A stretch of DNA of 10,000 nucleotides from Chloroflexota bacterium (GTDB taxonomy: Bacteria > Chloroflexota > Anaerolineae > Anaerolineales > Villigracilaceae). The position numbers and the translations under genes are program-made. The DNA lies in assembly GCA_020217065.1 (NCBI GenBank), contig JAIWOB010000070.1, positions 1 to 10,000 of the forward strand, in the 5' to 3' direction. Positions 1 to 5,590 of the stretch are shown here, piece by piece. A model generated the notes under the pieces. The model did not search any database. It was not told the origin of the DNA and was given only the letters and a program-made list of their open reading frames with translations. Within the stretch, counting starts at the first letter, position 1, and every line of letters begins with the position of its first letter.

Positions 1-240
1 CACCGCCTCTTCGAGCGTGAAAACCAGCGGCGGCATCTTGTACCCGCGCACGAGCGAGAAGCCGCCATGCGGTCCGCGCTCCGTGTAGAGCGGAATGCCC
101 ATCTCTTCCAGCATGTCAAAGTAGCGGTGGACAGTCCGCAATGAGACGCCCAACTTTTCCGCCAATTCCGAAGCCTTCTGGTTAGGCTGGTTCTGGAGGA
201 GAAAAATGAGGGTAATCAGTCGGGTGGCGGTGTTGTTCAT
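1..240 (-). CDS. YafY-like HTH (probable WYL-family) transcriptional regulator, N-terminal part
   Basis: The minus strand from the ATG at 240 is open to the window edge and gives 80 residues, beginning MNNTATRLITLIFLLQNQPN. Residues about 5-60 form a winged helix-turn-helix of the HTH_11 (DeoR/YafY) kind: the LIFLLQ helix, then KASELAEKLGVSLRTVHRYFDMLEEMGIPL, where a recognition helix with SxRTVxR is followed by a wing containing ERGPHGGFSL. In this family the N-terminal HTH is normally followed by a WYL ligand-binding domain, which would lie beyond the window. An AAGGA Shine-Dalgarno sits about 8 nt before the ATG. The gene diverges from the LmbE-like deacetylase, and the shared intergenic region holds a TGACATA-type inverted repeat, so autoregulation and control of the neighbour are plausible. 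The ligand is unknown. It is cut only by the window edge; no sign of decay is visible. Confidence 0.85.
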   Translation of the reverse strand, partial: MNNTATRLITLIFLLQNQPNQKASELAEKLGVSLRTVHRYFDMLEEMGIPLYTERGPHGGFSLVRGYKMPPLVFTLEEAV

Positions 241-294
241 TATGTCATATCCTTGAAAAGAATAAGCCTTGTATATGTCAAATTATGACATATA
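241..294. promoter_or_regulatory. Candidate operator between the divergent genes: three TGACATA half-sites
   Basis: TATATGTCA (272-280) and TGACATATA (286-294) form a perfect 9-bp inverted repeat around the 5-nt spacer AATTA. A third half-site, TATGTCATAT, lies at 241-250 directly before the regulator start codon. A TTGACA hexamer follows at 303-308 on the + strand, but no well-spaced -10 box is seen, so the promoters themselves are not assigned. The symmetry, the AT-rich context and the position between a YafY-like regulator and a divergent gene fit a dimeric repressor or activator site. That the neighbouring regulator binds here is inference. Confidence 0.55.
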
Positions 295-373
295 TGTAAA
301 AGTTGACAAAGCGTTTTCTTGTTTATCGGGTAAACTTTGTCTTTAAACGCGCGTCTATCGCAGAGAGGAATTC

Positions 374-1216
374 ATGAAAAAGACCCTTTTGGCTGTTCTT
401 GCCCATCCCGACGACGAATCTTTTGGGTTGGGCGGCACGCTGGCGTTATACGCCAGGCGCGGCTTTGACGTATATTACGCCTGCGCCACTCGCGGCGAAG
501 CGGGCTCTGTAGATGAAGAGCATTTGAGCGGCTTCCGGGATATTGGGGAAATGCGCGCTCATGAATTGATGAACGCGGCGCGGGAACTTGGCTTGAAAGA
601 CGTTTTCTTTTTAGGCTACCGCGATTCAGGGATGCCCGGCATGGAGGACAACTTCCACCCTGACGCGCAAATCAACGCGCCGGTGGAAGAAGTGGCGGCG
701 CGCGTAGTGAAATATATCCGAAGTCTCAAGCCTGACGTAGTGTTGACCTTCGACCCGATTGGCGGCTATAAACATCCCGACCATATTCACATTCATAAAG
801 CGACCGTCCTCGCCTTTGAAAACGCCGATAATCCCGCCTTTTCTCCCGAAGCCGGAGAGCCTTTCAAGCCGCAGGCGCTATACTTTCAAGTCTTTCCACG
901 CTGGTTTTTAAGGTTTATGACTCGCGTCATGCCCTTCTTTGGAAAGGACCCCGCCAAATGGGGCAGGAACGGCGACATCAATTTAAAAGAACTGGCTGAG
1001 GTGGATTTTCCCGTTCATGTGCGCTTAGACGTTCGCTCCGTGTCGGAAGCCAAGCGCCGGGCGAGCGAATGCCACGTCTCGCAGGGCGGCGGACAAATGC
1101 GTCGCGGGTTGATGGGCTTTGTCGCGCGCATGTTCGGAGAGCATGAAGATTACATGCGCGCTTATCCGCCGCTGGGAGCGGGCTTCAAACGCAAAAACGA
1201 TTTGTTTGACTTGTAA
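374..1216 (+). CDS. PIG-L / LmbE-family zinc-dependent deacetylase
   Basis: The 280-residue protein has the LmbE hallmark AHPDDE at residues 10-15 right after the first beta strand, then a CATRGEAGS strand-loop (37-45) and HPDHIHIH at 134-141. By analogy with MshB, H11, D14 and H137 would bind zinc, and D13 and H134 would assist catalysis. Family members remove an acetyl or other acyl group from an N-acylated amino sugar or sugar conjugate, as in mycothiol, bacillithiol or GPI-type precursors. The length fits MshB/BshB-like enzymes, but the substrate cannot be told from sequence. There is no signal peptide or membrane segment, so it is cytoplasmic. AGAGGA lies about 7 nt before the ATG, which supports the start. 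The gene sits alone, divergent from a YafY-like regulator that may control it; no clear terminator follows. Family assignment is firm; substrate is open. Confidence 0.93.
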   Translation: MKKTLLAVLAHPDDESFGLGGTLALYARRGFDVYYACATRGEAGSVDEEHLSGFRDIGEMRAHELMNAARELGLKDVFFLGYRDSGMPGMEDNFHPDAQINAPVEEVAARVVKYIRSLKPDVVLTFDPIGGYKHPDHIHIHKATVLAFENADNPAFSPEAGEPFKPQALYFQVFPRWFLRFMTRVMPFFGKDPAKWGRNGDINLKELAEVDFPVHVRLDVRSVSEAKRRASECHVSQGGGQMRRGLMGFVARMFGEHEDYMRAYPPLGAGFKRKNDLFDL

Positions 1217-1260
1217 TTTCCCCGGCTCTTTTGAGCGCTGTCTTTGCAATGCATCGTCAA

Positions 1261-1288
1261 TTTTCAGCGCGCTGGAATTTGATATAAA
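1261..1288 (+). promoter_or_regulatory. Possible weak promoter before the PilZ gene
   Basis: TTTTCA (1261-1266) and TATAAA (1283-1288) are separated by 16 bp, which matches 4/6 and 5/6 positions of the -35 and -10 consensus. The resulting start site near 1295 would give a leader of about 65 nt with the strong Shine-Dalgarno of the PilZ gene. This rests on eye matching only. Confidence 0.3.
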
Positions 1289-1358
1289 TTTCCTATTATC
1301 AACCGCATAGATAGTGGTACGATTAGAAACGATAGCAGGTAATGAAAGGAGGCTTCCC

Positions 1359-1700
1359 GTGCCAGAACGACGAACCACCCCCCGGAAAAAGTTTTCCTTC
1401 TATATGCGCGTCTTGGACGACGATACCCAGACGATGCTGGGGCATATGGTGGAAGTCAGCGCCATCGGCTTGCAATTGGAGACCATCATGCCCCTTCCTC
1501 TCGAGCGGGATTATTACCTGCGCCTTGAACTGACTCCCGAGTTGGCGGATAGACCTTTCATGGTGTTTATCGCCCGCACAAAATGGTGCAAGCCGGACGT
1601 CATCGAACCCAACTTATATCATGTAGGGTTTGCCATCGTGGAAATCATGCCGGATGACAGGGAAATTTTTCTGCGTATTATCGAAAAATACGCGAAATAA
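1359..1700 (+). CDS. Small single-domain PilZ protein (putative c-di-GMP receptor)
   Basis: From the GTG at 1359 this is a 113-residue protein. AAAGGAGG ends 6 nt upstream, which is far better than anything ahead of the earlier in-frame GTG at 1314, so 1359 is preferred. The sequence carries the two PilZ nucleotide-binding motifs: RxxxR as R5-TTP-R9 (within ERRTTPRKKF) and the [D/N]xSxxG position as E32-V-S34-A-I-G37. A beta-rich remainder follows, with TKW and YHVGFAI strands typical of the barrel, and a C-terminal helix (REIFLRIIEKYAK). Family members bind cyclic di-GMP and relay it to motility, exopolysaccharide or transcription targets. Glu replaces the usual Asp/Asn of the second motif, so binding is likely but not certain. 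It is a stand-alone domain with no effector module; the partner is unknown. It lies upstream of, but probably outside, the TPP operon. Confidence 0.82.
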   Translation: MPERRTTPRKKFSFYMRVLDDDTQTMLGHMVEVSAIGLQLETIMPLPLERDYYLRLELTPELADRPFMVFIARTKWCKPDVIEPNLYHVGFAIVEIMPDDREIFLRIIEKYAK

Positions 1701-1738
1701 AGAGAAGCGAAGAAGGGTAATCGCCGCGTATTTTTGAC

Positions 1739-1767
1739 TTGACATCCGCCCGTCAAGGTCATATACT
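1739..1767 (+). promoter_or_regulatory. Strong sigma-70-type promoter of the TPP operon
   Basis: TTGACA (1739-1744) is a perfect -35 box. TATACT (1762-1767) matches the -10 consensus at 5 of 6 positions, and the spacer is exactly 17 bp. Transcription would start near 1774, just before the riboswitch, which is where the leader should begin. Confidence 0.85.
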
Positions 1768-1781
1768 CTGCGCCACAACCG

Positions 1782-1886
1782 AACGGGGAGCCTGCGTTCC
1801 CAAAATCTTTGGGACTTCGCGGCAGGCTGAGAGGAGCAAACGCTCGACCCGCATCACCTGAACTGGATAATGCCAGCGGAGGGATT
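1782..1886 (+). ncRNA. TPP riboswitch (THI element)
   Basis: The conserved THI-box landmarks appear in order: ACGGGGAGCC (from 1783), the P3 hairpin with GCCTGC/GCAGGC and an inner TCCC/GGGA stem, GGCTGAGAGG (T-loop motif, about 1825-1834), GACCCGCATCACCTGAACTG (about 1846-1865), then GGATAATGCCAGCGGAGGGA. CTGG-ATAATG-CCAG forms the P5 helix. The element binds thiamine pyrophosphate in the nascent mRNA. It starts just after the predicted transcription start and is followed by an intrinsic terminator, so it acts at the level of transcription. Directly downstream are thiamine pyrophosphokinase and a thiamine-type ABC transporter, as expected for this riboswitch. Edges are approximate. Confidence 0.96.
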
Positions 1887-1913
1887 CCATGCTTAAATAG
1901 ATTAATCCTCCGC
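1876..1913 (+). promoter_or_regulatory. Antiterminator pairing of the TPP riboswitch
   Basis: GCGGAGGGATT at 1876-1886, the 3' end of the aptamer, is nearly identical to GCGGAGGATT at 1916-1925, the right arm of the terminator (one extra G). It can therefore pair with AATCCTCCGC at 1904-1913, the left arm of the terminator. Without TPP this pairing would stop the terminator from forming. With TPP bound, 1876-1886 is held in the aptamer and the terminator is free to fold. The complementarity is seen directly; the switching model is inferred from known TPP attenuators. Confidence 0.75.
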
Positions 1914-1930
1914 TTGCGGAGGATTTTTTT
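1904..1930 (+). terminator. Riboswitch-controlled intrinsic terminator
   Basis: AATCCTCCG / CGGAGGATT form a 9-bp stem closed by a CTTG tetraloop, followed directly by a run of seven T (1924-1930). It lies between the TPP aptamer and the first structural gene, so it is an attenuator rather than the end of the PilZ transcript. Confidence 0.92.
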
Positions 1931-1987
1931 GCGTAGCGAGCCGTCCAAGGCAATTCGTCGAAAATAATCTTACAACTCATTCCCGCT

Positions 1988-2014
1988 CTTTCGGGGGCTT
2001 ACCCCCCCGTAAAG
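1988..2014 (+). other. GC-rich hairpin in the thiamine pyrophosphokinase leader
   Basis: CTTTCGGGGG (1988-1997) pairs with CCCCCG and AAAG (2004-2014) with one bulged T, giving about 10 base pairs around a CTTACC loop. No T-run follows, so it is not a terminator. It ends 4 nt before the ATG at 2019 and about 40 nt before the ATG at 2055. It would block ribosome access to the first ATG, which is one reason to favour the second. Confidence 0.5.
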
Positions 2015-2054
2015 CCAAATGCGCGTCGAAAAACTTTTGACCGACCACTTAACC

Positions 2055-2702
2055 ATGAGAATCATCATCTTTGCCAACGGAAATTTGCCAAACCCTGAAA
2101 AAGCCCGCAGCCTGCTGCGGGAGGACGATTTCATCATTGCCGCAGACGGCGGCGCGCGTCACGCCCTTGCGCTGGGCAGAGTCCCAAACGTTATTGTCGG
2201 CGACCTTGATTCGGCGGAATTTGACCTTCAACCTTTGATGGAGAAAGGAACAAAGGCGCTTCAATTCCCCCGCGACAAAAACGAAACCGACCTTGAACTT
2301 GCCATTCAACACGCGCTGACTCTGAGACCCGAACAGGTTGTCATCCTCGCCGCCTTGGGTGGGAGACTCGACCAAACCCTCGGCAATATCGCCCTTATCA
2401 GCCGCCCATTCCTCCTTTCCCCTTCATCCCTCGCGCTTCGGCTTGACGACGGCGTCGAGGAAGTTTTTTTCTGCCATGACCGATGCGAAATCAACGGCGC
2501 GGCGGGGGACTTGGTTTCGCTCATCCCCTGGCAGGGAGAAGCCGCAGGCGTCGTCACCGCCGGTCTTAAGTGGCGTTTACGCGGCGAGACTTTGTATCCG
2601 CACAAGACGCGCGGCGTCAGCAATGAAATGCTTGGCGAAACCGCCTCGCTCCAAATCCAATCTGGTAGCCTGCTTGTTGTTCACCGCAGAACCAGTCTCT
2701 AA
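2055..2702 (+). CDS. thiN: Thiamine pyrophosphokinase
   Basis: The enzyme transfers pyrophosphate from ATP to thiamine, giving TPP and AMP in the cytoplasm. From the ATG at 2055 the protein is 215 residues, normal for bacterial TPK, and begins MRIIIFANG as family members do. The in-frame ATG at 2019 would add 12 unconserved residues and lies against a stable hairpin; neither start has a clear Shine-Dalgarno. Catalytic-domain motifs are ADGGARHAL (30-38), VGDLDS (48-53), KNETDLELA (75-83) and GGRLDQTLGN (102-111). The C-terminal beta domain carries the thiamine-contacting GVSNE (187-191). D50, D52 and the ETD group (77-79) are the expected Mg/ATP-binding acidic residues. It is the first gene behind the TPP riboswitch, so its product feeds back on its own transcription. 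The thiamine-type transporter follows 26 nt downstream. Confidence 0.94.
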   Translation: MRIIIFANGNLPNPEKARSLLREDDFIIAADGGARHALALGRVPNVIVGDLDSAEFDLQPLMEKGTKALQFPRDKNETDLELAIQHALTLRPEQVVILAALGGRLDQTLGNIALISRPFLLSPSSLALRLDDGVEEVFFCHDRCEINGAAGDLVSLIPWQGEAAGVVTAGLKWRLRGETLYPHKTRGVSNEMLGETASLQIQSGSLLVVHRRTSL

Positions 2703-2728
2703 TTAATCGTCAATCGCTGGAGTATAAA

Positions 2729-3778
2729 ATGAAACGCCTGACTTTTACCTTTTTATTTGTCGCTCTGCTTCTCGCTTCTTGCGCTCCAACTTCAACGCCG
2801 GCGCCTGTCGAGCCGCAGACCGTGACCGTCGTCACCCATGATTCCTTTGCCATTGGCGAAGAAACAATCAAAGCCTTTGAGATGGAGAACAACGCCAAGG
2901 TCGTTTTTCTGCAAGGCGGCGACGCCGGTTCCCTGCTGAATCAAGCCATCCTCACCAAAGACGCTCCGCTGGCGGACGTCCTCTTCGGCGTGGATAATAC
3001 TTTCTTGTCTCGCGCCCTCGAAGCGGATATTTTCGAGCCCTATCAATCTCCCGCGCTGGCGGACATTCCCGACGAGTTCAAACTTGACCCTTCCAACCGC
3101 GCCCTGCCTGTGGACTATGGCGATGTCTGCCTCAACTACGATAAAAAATATTTCTCCGACAACAACCTCGCCGTCCCCCAATCATTTGAAGATTTGGCGA
3201 AGCCTGAATACAAAGATTTGCTGGTTGTGGAGAATCCCGCCACCTCTTCGCCTGGGCTCGCCTTTTTGCTCGCCACCCGCGCCCATTTTGGCGACGGTTA
3301 TCTCGACTACTGGAAGAGTTTGAAGGAGAACGGCGTCGTCGTGGTGGACGGCTGGGAAACCGCCTACTATACCAATTTCTCCGCTTCCTCCGGCAAGGGA
3401 CCTCAGCCGATGGTCGTTTCTTACGCTTCCAGCCCTGCCGCCGAAGTCTTCTTTGCGTCTGAACCGATGGAAGAATCTCCCACCGCTTCTATCGCCGCCG
3501 AGGGGATGTGCTTCCGACAGATTGAATTTGTCGGCGTCTTCAAAAACGGGAAAAACAAACCGCTCGCCCAAAAATTTGTGGACTTCACGCTAAGCCGGAA
3601 ATTTCAGGAAGACATGCCGCTTAACATGTTCGTTTACCCCGTCAATCAAAAAGCGCAGCTGCCGGAAGTTTTTGTTAAATATGCGGATGTCGTTCAAAGT
3701 CCCGCCTCTATATCCGCTGATGAAATCGCCGCCAACCGCGACAGGTGGATTGAAGCGTGGTCTGAGACAATGAAATAA
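2729..3778 (+). CDS. thiB: Thiamine ABC transporter, substrate-binding lipoprotein (TbpA/ThiB-like)
   Basis: A 349-residue lipoprotein: KR at 2-3, a hydrophobic core, and the lipobox LLASC with C18 as the lipidated cysteine, then a Thr/Pro-rich linker (21-30). The mature part resembles E. coli TbpA along its length: VVTHDSFA (34-41), ADVLFGVDNTFL (82-93), PVDYGDVCLNYDK (127-139), NPATSSPG (169-176), DGWETAYY (207-214), SYASSPA (231-237) and a VYPV element (302-305) where TbpA has MYPV. In TbpA such Trp and Tyr residues pack around the thiamine ring, and thiamine, thiamine monophosphate and TPP are all bound. A GGAG Shine-Dalgarno lies about 7 nt before the ATG. The protein would be anchored outside the membrane and deliver ligand to the permease encoded next. 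Which thiamine form it prefers cannot be read from the sequence. Confidence 0.92.
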   Translation: MKRLTFTFLFVALLLASCAPTSTPAPVEPQTVTVVTHDSFAIGEETIKAFEMENNAKVVFLQGGDAGSLLNQAILTKDAPLADVLFGVDNTFLSRALEADIFEPYQSPALADIPDEFKLDPSNRALPVDYGDVCLNYDKKYFSDNNLAVPQSFEDLAKPEYKDLLVVENPATSSPGLAFLLATRAHFGDGYLDYWKSLKENGVVVVDGWETAYYTNFSASSGKGPQPMVVSYASSPAAEVFFASEPMEESPTASIAAEGMCFRQIEFVGVFKNGKNKPLAQKFVDFTLSRKFQEDMPLNMFVYPVNQKAQLPEVFVKYADVVQSPASISADEIAANRDRWIEAWSETMK

Positions 3779-3786
3779 ACGAGTTC

Positions 3787-5508
3787 ATGCAATATCAAGT
3801 TTTGAGCCGCCGAGACGCTGAAACGCGGAGAAAATCTTTTCTCCGCGTCTTTGCGCCTCCGCGGCTGACTCGCGTTTTGGTCTGGCTTCCCCCCCTGCTT
3901 TTCCTGCTTTATTTCTTCTTTTACCCGCTGACCAAAATTCTCAGCCTCACTTTCACCCCTGCCGCTTTCACGAATCCCGGTAATCTTTCCGTCGCTCTTA
4001 ACGCGTTACTTTTTACTTTTTATCAAGCCGCCCTCTCGACAATCCTCACCTTTCTCCTTGGGCTTCCATCCGCCGTTCTCTTCTCGCGCTTTGACTTTCG
4101 CGGCAAATCCCTGCTCCGCGCCCTCACCGCCGTTCCGTTCATGCTGCCCACCGTCGTTGTAGCCGCCGCCTTCAACGCCATCTTTGGAGAACGAGGGTTA
4201 TTTTTATTCCTTTCATCGTCAATTGCAAATCGCCAAATACCGTTCATCCTTCATCCTTCCCCTTTTATCCTTATCCTTATGGCGCATGTCTTCTATAACG
4301 CCACTATCGTCATCCGCATTGTGGGCAACGCCCTTTCCCGCCTCGACCCAAAACTAGAGCAAGCCGCCCGCTGCCTCGGCGCAGACGCTTTCCGCGTGTG
4401 GCAGAACGTCACCCTGCCTCTCCTGCGTCCCTCCCTGATTGCCGCCGCCCTGCTGGTCTTCATGTTTGACTTTACCAGTTTTGGAGTGATTCTTCTGCTG
4501 GGCGGCTCGAAGTTTTCCACCCTTGAGGTGGAAATTTATGTCCGCGCGCTCAAACTGCCCAACCTGCCGCTTGCCGCCATGCTGTCGGTAGTTCAGTTGG
4601 TTTTCACTTTGATTTTTTCCGTTCTCTATACCCGTTTCGTCAATCAGGTTGCAACCCAAACCGCCCCGCGATTTTCAGTCTCCAGACCTCCCCAATCCCT
4701 CCGCGAAAAAGCCTTTGTAATTGCCATTTCCTTATCGTTAATTATCTTTTTTCTTCTGCCTTTGCTTTCCCTTCCGCTTCGCTCCCTGACCCGCCTCGAA
4801 GCCGATAGAGGTCAGCGCGGGGAAATTCAGTACGGCTTTACCGCCGATTATTATAAGGAACTTTTTATCAACCGTCGCGGCTCGCTGTTCTACGTCCCGC
4901 CGATTGAAGCGGCGAAAAACTCGCTTGGTTATGCGGGGGCGACGGTCCTCCTGGCGCTCGCGCTGGGCTACCCTGCCGCGTATGCGCTTGCCAAGCCCAC
5001 CCGCCTCGAACAATTTCTCGACCCGCTCATCATGCTGCCGCTTGGCGCGTCGGCGGTGATGCTTGGGTTGGGATTTCTCCTCTCGTTTGGACGAGCGCTG
5101 GCTTTGCCGTGGTTCGTTCCCATCGCTCACACGCTTATCGCCCTGCCTTTTGTGATTCGCACGCTTCAGCCCGCGCTGGCGTCCATTCCAGAGAGGCTTC
5201 GTCAAGCCGCAGCCGCTTTAGGCGCGTCGCCCTTTCGCGTTTGGATGACGGTGGATTTTCCCATCTTGTCCCGCGCCACGCTCAGCGCCGCCACCTTTGC
5301 CTTCACCGTCTCGCTTGGCGAATTTGGCGCCACCCTTTTGCTGAACCGCCCTGAATACCCGACCATTCCGATTGCCATTCAGCGTTTCCTCTCCCAGCCC
5401 GGCGGACTCAACTTCGGGCAGGCGATGGCGATGGCGACCTTGTTGATGGTTCTTACCATGCTTTCGATTTTGCTTATTGAACGAACGCGCCTTTCTGACG
5501 CCGTCTAA
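3787..5508 (+). CDS. thiP: Thiamine ABC transporter, fused two-domain permease (ThiP-like)
   Basis: A 573-residue membrane protein with two permease halves in one chain, as in ThiP and FbpB. Each half ends in an EAA loop that docks on the ATPase: EQAARCLGADAFRVWQNVTL (191-210) and RQAAAALGASPFRVWMTVDF (472-491). About 12 hydrophobic segments can be picked out, the first at about 29-50 (VLVWLPPLLFLLYFFFYPL). E. coli ThiP has 536 residues. Part of the extra length is the N terminus: residues about 7-26 are encoded by a 62-nt palindromic repeat, and similarity to the family begins only after it. The ATG at 3787 has no good Shine-Dalgarno but is the only plausible start; a TTG at 3877 after the repeat is an alternative. 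The loop at about 143-162 (RQIPFILHPSPFIL) is low-complexity and probably repeat-derived. The gene starts 8 nt after the binding-protein gene. Confidence 0.92.
   Translation: MQYQVLSRRDAETRRKSFLRVFAPPRLTRVLVWLPPLLFLLYFFFYPLTKILSLTFTPAAFTNPGNLSVALNALLFTFYQAALSTILTFLLGLPSAVLFSRFDFRGKSLLRALTAVPFMLPTVVVAAAFNAIFGERGLFLFLSSSIANRQIPFILHPSPFILILMAHVFYNATIVIRIVGNALSRLDPKLEQAARCLGADAFRVWQNVTLPLLRPSLIAAALLVFMFDFTSFGVILLLGGSKFSTLEVEIYVRALKLPNLPLAAMLSVVQLVFTLIFSVLYTRFVNQVATQTAPRFSVSRPPQSLREKAFVIAISLSLIIFFLLPLLSLPLRSLTRLEADRGQRGEIQYGFTADYYKELFINRRGSLFYVPPIEAAKNSLGYAGATVLLALALGYPAAYALAKPTRLEQFLDPLIMLPLGASAVMLGLGFLLSFGRALALPWFVPIAHTLIALPFVIRTLQPALASIPERLRQAAAALGASPFRVWMTVDFPILSRATLSAATFAFTVSLGEFGATLLLNRPEYPTIPIAIQRFLSQPGGLNFGQAMAMATLLMVLTMLSILLIERTRLSDAV
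3805..3866. repeat. Palindromic repeat forming the N-terminal codons of the permease gene
   Basis: Two 30-nt arms (3805-3834 and 3837-3866) are inverted copies matching at 25 of 30 positions, separated by TC. The inner ten bases, GCGGAGAAAA and TTTTCTCCGC, match perfectly. The arms contain the CGAGACGC..ACGCGGAG type of sequence found in dispersed palindromic repeats of many bacterial genomes. It is read through in frame as SRRDAETRRKSFLRVFAPPR. It resembles the repeat at 9148-9214 in sequence style (GAGAC, CGGAG) and architecture. Confidence 0.8.
4246..4280. repeat. Short CATCCTT tandem-like tract inside the permease gene
   Basis: TTCATCC TTCATCC TTCC is followed by further TTTATCC and TTATCC units, a degenerate 6-7 nt repeat. 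In frame it gives PFILHPSPFILIL in a variable loop before the conserved MAHVFYN segment. A related unit in the opposite orientation occurs in the ATPase gene near 6326-6345. Whether these are parts of one genomic repeat family needs a genome search. Confidence 0.5.
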
Positions 5509-5590
5509 AAAATTTCGCCGCTGAGGTTGTAGCGAACGCCGAAAATAAAAAACCTCCGCCGACTCCGTATTTCTATGGTAAAAAAATTTC
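5507..5590. repeat. Degenerate repeat filling the permease-ATPase spacer, flanked by direct repeats
   Basis: The spacer is bounded by AAAAAATTTC at 5507-5516 and 5581-5590, a 10-bp direct repeat. Between them lies GC-rich sequence whose reverse complement reads like the dispersed palindromic repeats elsewhere in the window (a HRNTESAEVF type translation). Inner symmetry is weak (GAGGTT / AACCTC), so this would be an old, decayed copy. It places the ATPase start codon directly behind the repeat edge with no Shine-Dalgarno. Confidence 0.4.

Noticed and set aside
303-336. Promoter for the deacetylase from TTGACA at 303-308
   Set aside because: The nearest -10-like hexamers, TTTATC (322) and TAAACT (331), give spacers of 13 and 22 bp, too far from 17 to claim; an activator-dependent promoter remains possible.
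1217-1313. Terminator after the deacetylase gene
   Set aside because: No GC-rich stem with a following T-run could be found in this stretch.
1314-1358. Earlier GTG start for the PilZ protein, adding 15 residues
   Set aside because: The strong AAAGGAGG lies inside this extension and points to the GTG at 1359; the PilZ RxxxR motif begins only after that.
2019-2054. Earlier ATG start for thiamine pyrophosphokinase
   Set aside because: The 12 extra residues are not part of the family N terminus, and a GC-rich hairpin ends 4 nt before this ATG. It is not fully excluded, because the ATG at 2055 also lacks a Shine-Dalgarno.
4738-5205. Minus-strand open frame of 155 codons opposite the permease gene
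   Set aside because: The product is an Arg/Lys/Gln-rich string, the antisense of hydrophobic membrane segments; no domain or start signal supports it.
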